Assembly: GCA_029465975.1 (NCBI GenBank)
Contig: CM055744.1
Location: forward strand, 4,231,500 to 4,295,499
DNA from: Dallia pectoralis
Taxonomy: Eukaryota > Chordata > Actinopteri > Esociformes > Umbridae
Reading direction: 5' to 3'
Length of the DNA: 64,000 nucleotides
Below the pieces are notes generated by a model. It was not told the DNA's origin and did no database searches. It saw only the letters and a list, made by a program, of their open reading frames with translations. Both the position numbers and the translations under genes were made by a program. The number at the start of each line of letters is the position of its first letter. The first letter of the stretch is position 1. Shown here one piece after another: positions 58,131 through 64,000 of this stretch.

Positions 58131-58660
58131 GTTAGAGGTAGAGACAGAGAGAGGGTGGTTGGGTGGGAGGGAGACTGGGAGGGGGGGAGACTGGGAGGGA
58201 GGGAGACTGGGAGGGAGAGGGAGGACGACAGAGGGAGGGAAACTGGGAGGGGGGGAGACTGGGAGGGAGGGAGACTGGGAGGGAGAGGGAGGACGACAGA
58301 GGGAGGGAGACTGGGAGGGGGGAGACTGGGAGGGAGAGGGAGGACGACAGAGGGAGGGGGACTGGGAGGGGGAGACTGGGAGGGAGGGAGAGGGAGGACG
58401 ACAGAGGGAGGGAGACTGGGGGGGGGGAGACTGGGAGGGGGGAGACTGGGAGGGAGGGAGACTGGGAGGGAGAGGGAGGGGGAGACTGGTAGGGACTGGG
58501 AGGGAGGGAGACTGGGAGGGGGGAGACTGGGAGGGGGGGAGACTGGGAGGGAGGGAGGACGACAGAGGGAGGGAGGGAGGAAGGGAGGTTAAGAGAGAGT
58601 TAGGGAGAGAGGGCGAGAGACAGAGATGGAGGAAAGGAGGAAGGGGGAGGGATAGAGAAT
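58131..58660. repeat. G-rich polypurine minisatellite (GGGAGACTGGGAGG)
   Basis: GGGAGACTGGGAGG units and AGGGAGGACGACAGAGGGAG blocks form about 530 bp that is nearly all purine on the + strand, with GGG runs every few bases. Strong G-quadruplex and triplex (H-DNA) potential. The open frames of 109-244 codons here are artefacts. Confidence 0.93.
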
Positions 58661-58920
58661 CTGTCTGTATGTCGTCGCTGAACTTTGCAAAAGAGGAAGT
58701 GCTAAGTGATAAGTGGGATCACATGACGATCTCAGGTTGCCAGACCACTACTGAGGCGGGCCTGGTGCTGTAGACTACTGAGACCCGGGTCTTAATCGGA
58801 CTCACAGGCATTCAGCTGGTAGAGGTCAACAGCGCTGGGTCAAAAGTTGAGCTCAGGGCAGCTGTGGCAGTGCTAGACGTCTGGCCGCTGATGTCTGGGA
58901 CGTGAGCAAGTACCTCTGTT

Positions 58921-59377
58921 GTAACACATCCCTGAGGTCCAAACCCTCACTATTTGTAACACATCCCTGAGGTCCAAACCCTCACCATTTATAACACATC
59001 CCTGAGGTCCAAACCCTCACTATTTGTAACACATCCCTGAGGTCCAAACCCTCACTATTTATAACACATCCCTGAGGTCCAAACCCTCACTATTTATAAC
59101 ACATCCCTGAGGTCCAAACCCTCACTATTTATAACACATCCCTGAGGTCCAAACCCTCACTATTTATAACACATCCCTGAGGTCCAAACCCTCACTATTT
59201 ATAACACATCCCTGAGGTCCAAACCCTCACTATTTATAACACATCACTGAGGTCCAAACCCTCACTATTTGTAACACATCCCTGAGGTCCAAACCCTTAC
59301 TATTTGTAACACATCCCTAAGGTCCAAACCCTCACTATTTGTAACACATCCCTAAGGTCCAAACCCTTACTATTTTT
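58921..59377. repeat. 35-bp tandem array, 13 copies
   Basis: The unit contains TAACACATCCCTGAGGTCCA and AACCCTCACTATTT, with GTAAC/ATAAC variants. ATAAC copies cluster in the middle and GTAAC copies at both ends. Confidence 0.96.
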
Positions 59378-59754
59378 CATACAGTAGCTGCTTAGTGCTG
59401 CACTGCTAATTCGTGTGATGAAGGACTGGTTTGCTTTGCGGGGTTTGTGTCCAAAGCCTATATAAATCATTCTTTCAAATGTTTGTTTCAGTCCAGAGGT
59501 TTTCAGTCAATGGCACCCATGTTAACACACACACACACACACTGCCACATCTGAGAGAGGATCATGTTATAAGCCCTGTGTGTCTGTAACATCCACCTGT
59601 GTTACGGAGTGATATGTCCCTCCTCCATAGCTCAGTGCTCTCAGGTATCTGCTTGTAAACTGTTCATATTGTCAGATTGGACTCGGGACAGCAGGGCACA
59701 GCGCCTTATTGGATATCTGGGAGAACAGATAACATCAGTGTTATGACACTGCAT

Positions 59755-60010
59755 ATTGCCCTAAATCGCTTTATTGGTAAAATGATAGTGCTCTTCCAAT
59801 TTGAATAATTTCATGGAATCCCTCACAGAACAGTTTAATTATGTTATCACACAACTGGCAACATCTGTCTTTATACTGGCGCAGATGACAGTTTTATTAC
59901 GGGCTGAATTTCTTTGGTGGTTCTGGCAATTGATGAGTGATCTGATTAATAATCATACAGATGGAGGTGAAATTGAACAGTAATGTGCTTGTATGTAGAA
60001 AAGGGGGAAA
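59755..60010. promoter_or_regulatory. Candidate conserved non-coding element
   Basis: Unique sequence with CCCTAAATCGCTTTATTGG, TTTGAATAATTTCATGG, GTTTAATTATGTTATCAC, GATCTGATTAATAATC and GGAAATAATTACAAA. It has the highest density of TAAT-type cores among the candidates. Confidence 0.37.
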
Positions 60011-61319
60011 TAATTACAAAAACACGCCTTGTGTTTCTGTCGAGGCCTAAGCGTTCTGCAATTGAACCATATTGCTTTTTGGGTCTAGTTAATTGGTATG
60101 CAATATGTTTCTCTCCCAAGGAAACAAGGATCTGGCTAGCAGGACTTTTGAAGCCTTTTGTCTTGTTGAGTTTTTTTGTTTCTTCCTCGTGATTTGTAGA
60201 TACTTGGAATAGCGGCGTCGTTCTCACACTACGAAAAACACAGGAATAACCCATGAGACACAACGTCCTTCTGACCAATGGGGGCCTGTTACACGCGCGT
60301 ACACCCCCCACGTTTCCAATAGTTGACCATTCCGTGAGTTGACATCCTGTTTAGGCCCCACCCTGGCCTGGTCCATTTGGGCGTGTGACAGGGGAGTTGT
60401 TTGACAGTGAGGTAATCTGAGATCCTGTAACGCTGATAGGTTGATCCTCGACCCAGTCATATGGAAAGATCTACCAGGGTTAATGGTGTCAGGTCAAATG
60501 GTCAGGTTTAAACAGGGGAGGCAGATTGTAATGCACTGGTAGATGTACCGTCCTGTGTCCCGTATTTACCACGGCGACGTGGTGAAGGCGTGTCCCACTG
60601 CACCGTATGCTAATGATGTACCTCCATGCTGGCGTCCTTGGAAAGCGTGAAGTGGCTCTGAATGCATGGCGCCCGGATGGTCTTTAATGGCCCGGCCTGC
60701 CATGAAGACAGGAACCTTAAACTTCTGAGCAGGTGTCCGGAGCAGCTGCTTGGGAGGCGGACAGGGAAGCACATCTGTGTTGCTTCGGTTTTAGATGGAT
60801 TATTGGGTGTGCTGAACCGTAGCGAGGCTCTCGAGTAAATGCATTGTTGATGTTTTATTTAAAGTTAAACTCACAAACCCCCTCACAGTCGAGACACACA
60901 CACACACACACACGCGCGCGCACAAACACCCACACACTGGTATACGTCTGTTTTGTTGAGCAGATTGTGTGTTTAGCGTTGTAAATAAGTAACCGTTTTA
61001 ACAGGGCCTCTGGAGGCCTGTGTTGGGAAAGTACAGGCTGGAACATGACTGGTTTTAATAGCCATTGTCAAAACACTGTTTAAACAAAACCTGTTATTCA
61101 CTGGAATGGAATGTTTACATCTAGTTGAATAATAATGCCTTTTTAGGAGAAACGTGTCTTTTAGGATGGCTAATTTGACCCAATTTATTAAGGAAACAGT
61201 TAAAGATGCACAACTCCTCTTGGGAATACGTTCAAGCACAGGCTCCTACATTTTTAATGAGAGCTCTACTTTAAAAACTTCATAGAATTAATATGTATCA
61301 GAAAAGTATTTCCTACACA

Positions 61320-61540
61320 GAAAACTTCTGGGTAATTAATATTCATAGGCTGTGCTTGTTAACACCCCCAATGCAAGTGCAATGTAGATCCAATTAACAT
61401 AGAATGGGCCCTAAGGAATTTGGCAGATAAGGGTTAAACGAGCTATTGAAATTGAAACCGGCACTGTCTCCCATTAAAACACTTATTTGTTTCAATAAAG
61501 CCCTAATCCTCATAGCAGCATTCACCCCTGGATTAAGGCA
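61320..61540. promoter_or_regulatory. Candidate conserved non-coding element
   Basis: Unique sequence with GGGTAATTAATATTCATAGG, CCAATTAACATAG, CCCATTAAAACAC and AAAGCCCTAATCC. Texture only; conservation not tested. Confidence 0.33.
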
Positions 61541-62040
61541 TCTATTTAGACTCCAGGAACCATAGCAGTATAGGGTGTTTAGAGAATTGTGTGTGCGTGT
61601 GCGTGCGTGCGTGTGCGCGTGTGTGCGTGCGCTTGTGTGTGAGGTTACCAGCGGAGGAGCAGAAGCCTGCTAATGTAGAAGCGGTGTAGAGAAACTGTCT
61701 TTATATCTTATTCATAATCTACACAGCTCTTTTTGGATAACAGACTCCAGTGTTCCTTCACGCCGCCAGATCGGGTCGGTTGACAGATCGGACTGGAGAC
61801 CGAGGGAGGGCAGCCAAACTCCTGTTTAGCCCTGCCAGTCTTCTGTTAGCACGCAGGCCCTGTGATATTGCTCCCCAGAGCACCTTTGGAAGAACGCACC
61901 CCACCGCCTGTTTACTAACGGACTCTGAGCGCCTCTAAAGAGGTTAGCCGCATGGCGCTAGCAAAACGGACAGGAGAGTGCATGCGTTTACTGTTTTCAC
62001 GCCTGCCATCTTGTTTGCCCTCTGTGTGCAGCGCCCTCTA

Positions 62041-62804
62041 CACCTGTGGTCTCTATATATCTGCGGTCTCTCAACATCTGTGGTCTCTCTACATCTGTGG
62101 TCTCTACATCTGTGGTCTCTCTGCATCTGTGGTCTCTCTACATCTGTGGTCTCTCTACATCTGTGGTCTCTCTACATCTGTGGTCTCTCTGCATCTGTGG
62201 TCTCTCTGCATCTGTGGTCTCTCTACATCTGTGGTCTCTCTACATCTGTGGTCTCTCTACATCTGTGGTCTCTCTACATCTGTGGTCTCTCTACATCTGT
62301 GGTCTCTCTGCATCTGTGGTCTCTCTACATCTGTGGTCTCTCTACATCTGTGGTCTCTCTACATCTGTGGTCTCTAAATATGTGGTCTCTCTACATCTGT
62401 GGTCTCTGCATCTGTGGTCTCTACATCTGTGGTCTCTCTGCATCTGTGGTCTCTTTACATCTGTGGTCTCTCTACATCTGTGGTCTCTCTACATCTGTGG
62501 TCTCTCTACATCTGTGGTCTCTAAATATGTGGTCTCTCTACATCTGTGGTCTCTCTACATCTGTGGTCTCTGCATCTGTGGTCTCTCTACATCTGTGGAC
62601 TCTGGATCTGTGGTCTCTGCATCGGTGGTCTCTCTACACAGGCGGTCTTTCTGCACAGGCGGTCTTTCTGCACAGGCGGTCTTTCTGCACAGGCGGTCTC
62701 TCTGCACAGGCGGTCTCTCTGCACAGGCGGTCTCTCTGCACAGGCGGTCTCTCTACACAGGCGGTCTCTCTACACAGGCGGTCTCTCTACACAGGCGGTC
62801 TCTC
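62041..62804. repeat. 17-bp tandem array, about 45 copies, in two subtype blocks
   Basis: From 62041 to about 62632 the unit is ACATCTGTGGTCTCTCT (with GCATCTG variants and shorter copies). From about 62633 to 62804 it switches to ACACAGGCGGTCTCTCT with the same 17-bp period. Two AAATATGTGG-containing copies (near 62373 and 62523) are about 150 bp apart and mark a block duplication. Frames of 141-306 codons here are artefacts. Confidence 0.95.
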
Positions 62805-64000
62805 GTCAGAGCAGTGTGCTCAGTGGATACGTGACATTTCACTTCTCCGGATGATAACGTCCCGTCTGCAGAGGGCGTTTGATAATGGCCTCTATTAGAT
62901 GTGCCGTAATGATGAGCAGCGGTGTGACACGGGCCCGGTCAATACTGCGTTGTCACGGCGATGCACGACGAACCGACCTTGGCCCCTTCCACACGCGAGA
63001 CCTCAGACTCTCCCGTAATCACAAAGCACCGTTAGCAGGCCCAGGGGCCACCGTGTGTTTCCGTTTTTCCATGGCGGCAGATGATGTCTAGCCGGACGGA
63101 CAGTGAGATGTCATTAAAGGAAACATTCATATTCAGCCACCCCCCTCTCACCATCGCCCCCCCCCCTCTCAACATCGCCCACCACCCCACCCCCCACCCT
63201 CCCTTTTGTGAGGTTGAAAGGATAAATGTGACAAATAACCGACACCTAAAGTGAATATATGTGTCCATGTGGTCGTCGCTCTGCCTCGTTCCACGGCACA
63301 TTTGATGATTTGACACGTCGTCTCCTGTCGCCGTGTGTATTGGTGATTAATAATGACCTCTGATGGCGACGGGGCCTGATGGCGACGGGGCCTGATGGCG
63401 ACGGGCCTGTGTGCGTGGCAGGATGGTTGTATACCATTTAGAGAATGATACGGCGCGTCTACCATGTGATGTCTACTCATAAATAAAACTGATGGCATCC
63501 CAACATCCTGTGAGTGACTGCGCCCATAAATACTCTCACACACACCACCAACAGAATAAATCCTCGTTCACTCTCTGTCTCTCCATCACTCTCTCTTCGT
63601 CGCACTCTGTGGAGAAAAAAAAGAGGACAAAGTTCGATATATTATTAAAATGGACAATAAAAACAAACGCTTTCTCAACTGTGAGGCGGCCGGCAGCAGC
63701 CCCTATGGAGAGCAGGAATGTGTGTTGGGTTGGGCCATGTTGGGTTTGTCTGTGTTGGGCTGGTTCCTCCCTGTGGGGCCCAACAGGCCTTGTTGTTGTT
63801 ATGTTGTTTACAGTCTCTGACATGATGTAACAGGACTTACTAGTGGAACAGAGAATAAAATAGCCCTGTATGTCCTTTCTTCTCCCCCATCCTCCCGGTT
63901 TTTCCCCAAACTGGGAATATGGAACATGAGGTCTGAATATAAGTAACCGGTTCTTGCATTAGGTGCACCCATGGTAAGGAAAGATATCATGTCAATGTGT
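62805..64000. other. foxp1: Intronic stretch to the window end
   Basis: The segment holds a C-rich low-complexity patch at 63137-63205 and a 16-bp triplicate at 63359-63407. No further foxp1 exon is visible. Confidence 0.5.
63359..63407. repeat. 16-bp tandem repeat, 3 copies
   Basis: The unit is TGATGGCGACGGGGCC; the third copy lacks one G. Confidence 0.9.

Larger units (their letters stand above)
59378..62040. other. foxp1: Intronic stretch, no exon recognised
   Basis: The segment holds short CA/GT runs at 59525-59541, 60896-60920 and 61590-61640. AT-rich unique blocks at 59755-60010 and 61320-61540 resemble conserved elements. No RNA gene or exon is supported. Confidence 0.5.

Noticed and set aside
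61978..62898. 306-codon frame with SLHLWSLYICGL repeats resembling a membrane protein
   Set aside because: The hydrophobic repeat comes from the 17-bp array; three frames are equally open.

Overview
The window is nuclear DNA of a ray-finned (teleost) fish. The evidence is one coding exon with vertebrate splice signals, remnants of Tc1-like, Rex3-like LINE, ISL2EU-like and hAT-like transposons of the kinds common in teleosts, and many minisatellites and dinucleotide runs. The species cannot be named from the sequence. Nothing bacterial, organellar or viral was seen.

The one host gene I can name is foxp1 (forkhead box P1), on the + strand. Its first coding exon is at 54069-54244: 11 nt of 5' UTR, then 55 codons starting M-M-Q-E-S-G-T-E and ending in a canonical donor. 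Two upstream segments look like small non-coding 5' UTR exons of the same transcript: 10548-10590 (43 nt) and 25917-25983 (67 nt). Both have good acceptors and donors and contain no ATG. If they are right, nearly the whole window is foxp1 5' UTR intron, plus about 9.8 kb of the intron after the first coding exon. The DNA-binding forkhead exons lie beyond the right edge.

Layout. 0-5 kb: a Tc1-like relic on the minus strand (226-1101), an 80-bp array, a 1045-bp ISL2EU-like element inside a 76-bp array (2747-4094), and a 67-bp hairpin-containing array. 5-21.5 kb: mostly single-copy intron with conserved-element-like AT-rich blocks and the first candidate UTR exon. 21.5-32.3 kb: arrays of 14, 41, 42 and 46 bp, a 1.8-kb composite array, and the second candidate UTR exon. 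33.4-35.4 kb: unidentified coding-like fragments and a Rex3-like LINE 3' end with a 12-bp target duplication. 38-45 kb: a 38-bp array, a long (GT)n and a CpG-rich 14-bp array. 47-53 kb: an almost continuous run of arrays, two of them inside one Tc1-like relic. 54-64 kb: the foxp1 coding exon, then arrays of 26, 14, 44, 35 and 17 bp and a G-rich polypurine tract.

By hand tally about a fifth of the window is tandem repeat. Most long open frames are by-products of arrays whose unit lacks stop codons and are not genes. The most notable structural observation is that one 43-bp piece of Tc1-like transposase sequence is tandemly amplified in two separate Tc1-like copies about 50 kb apart.
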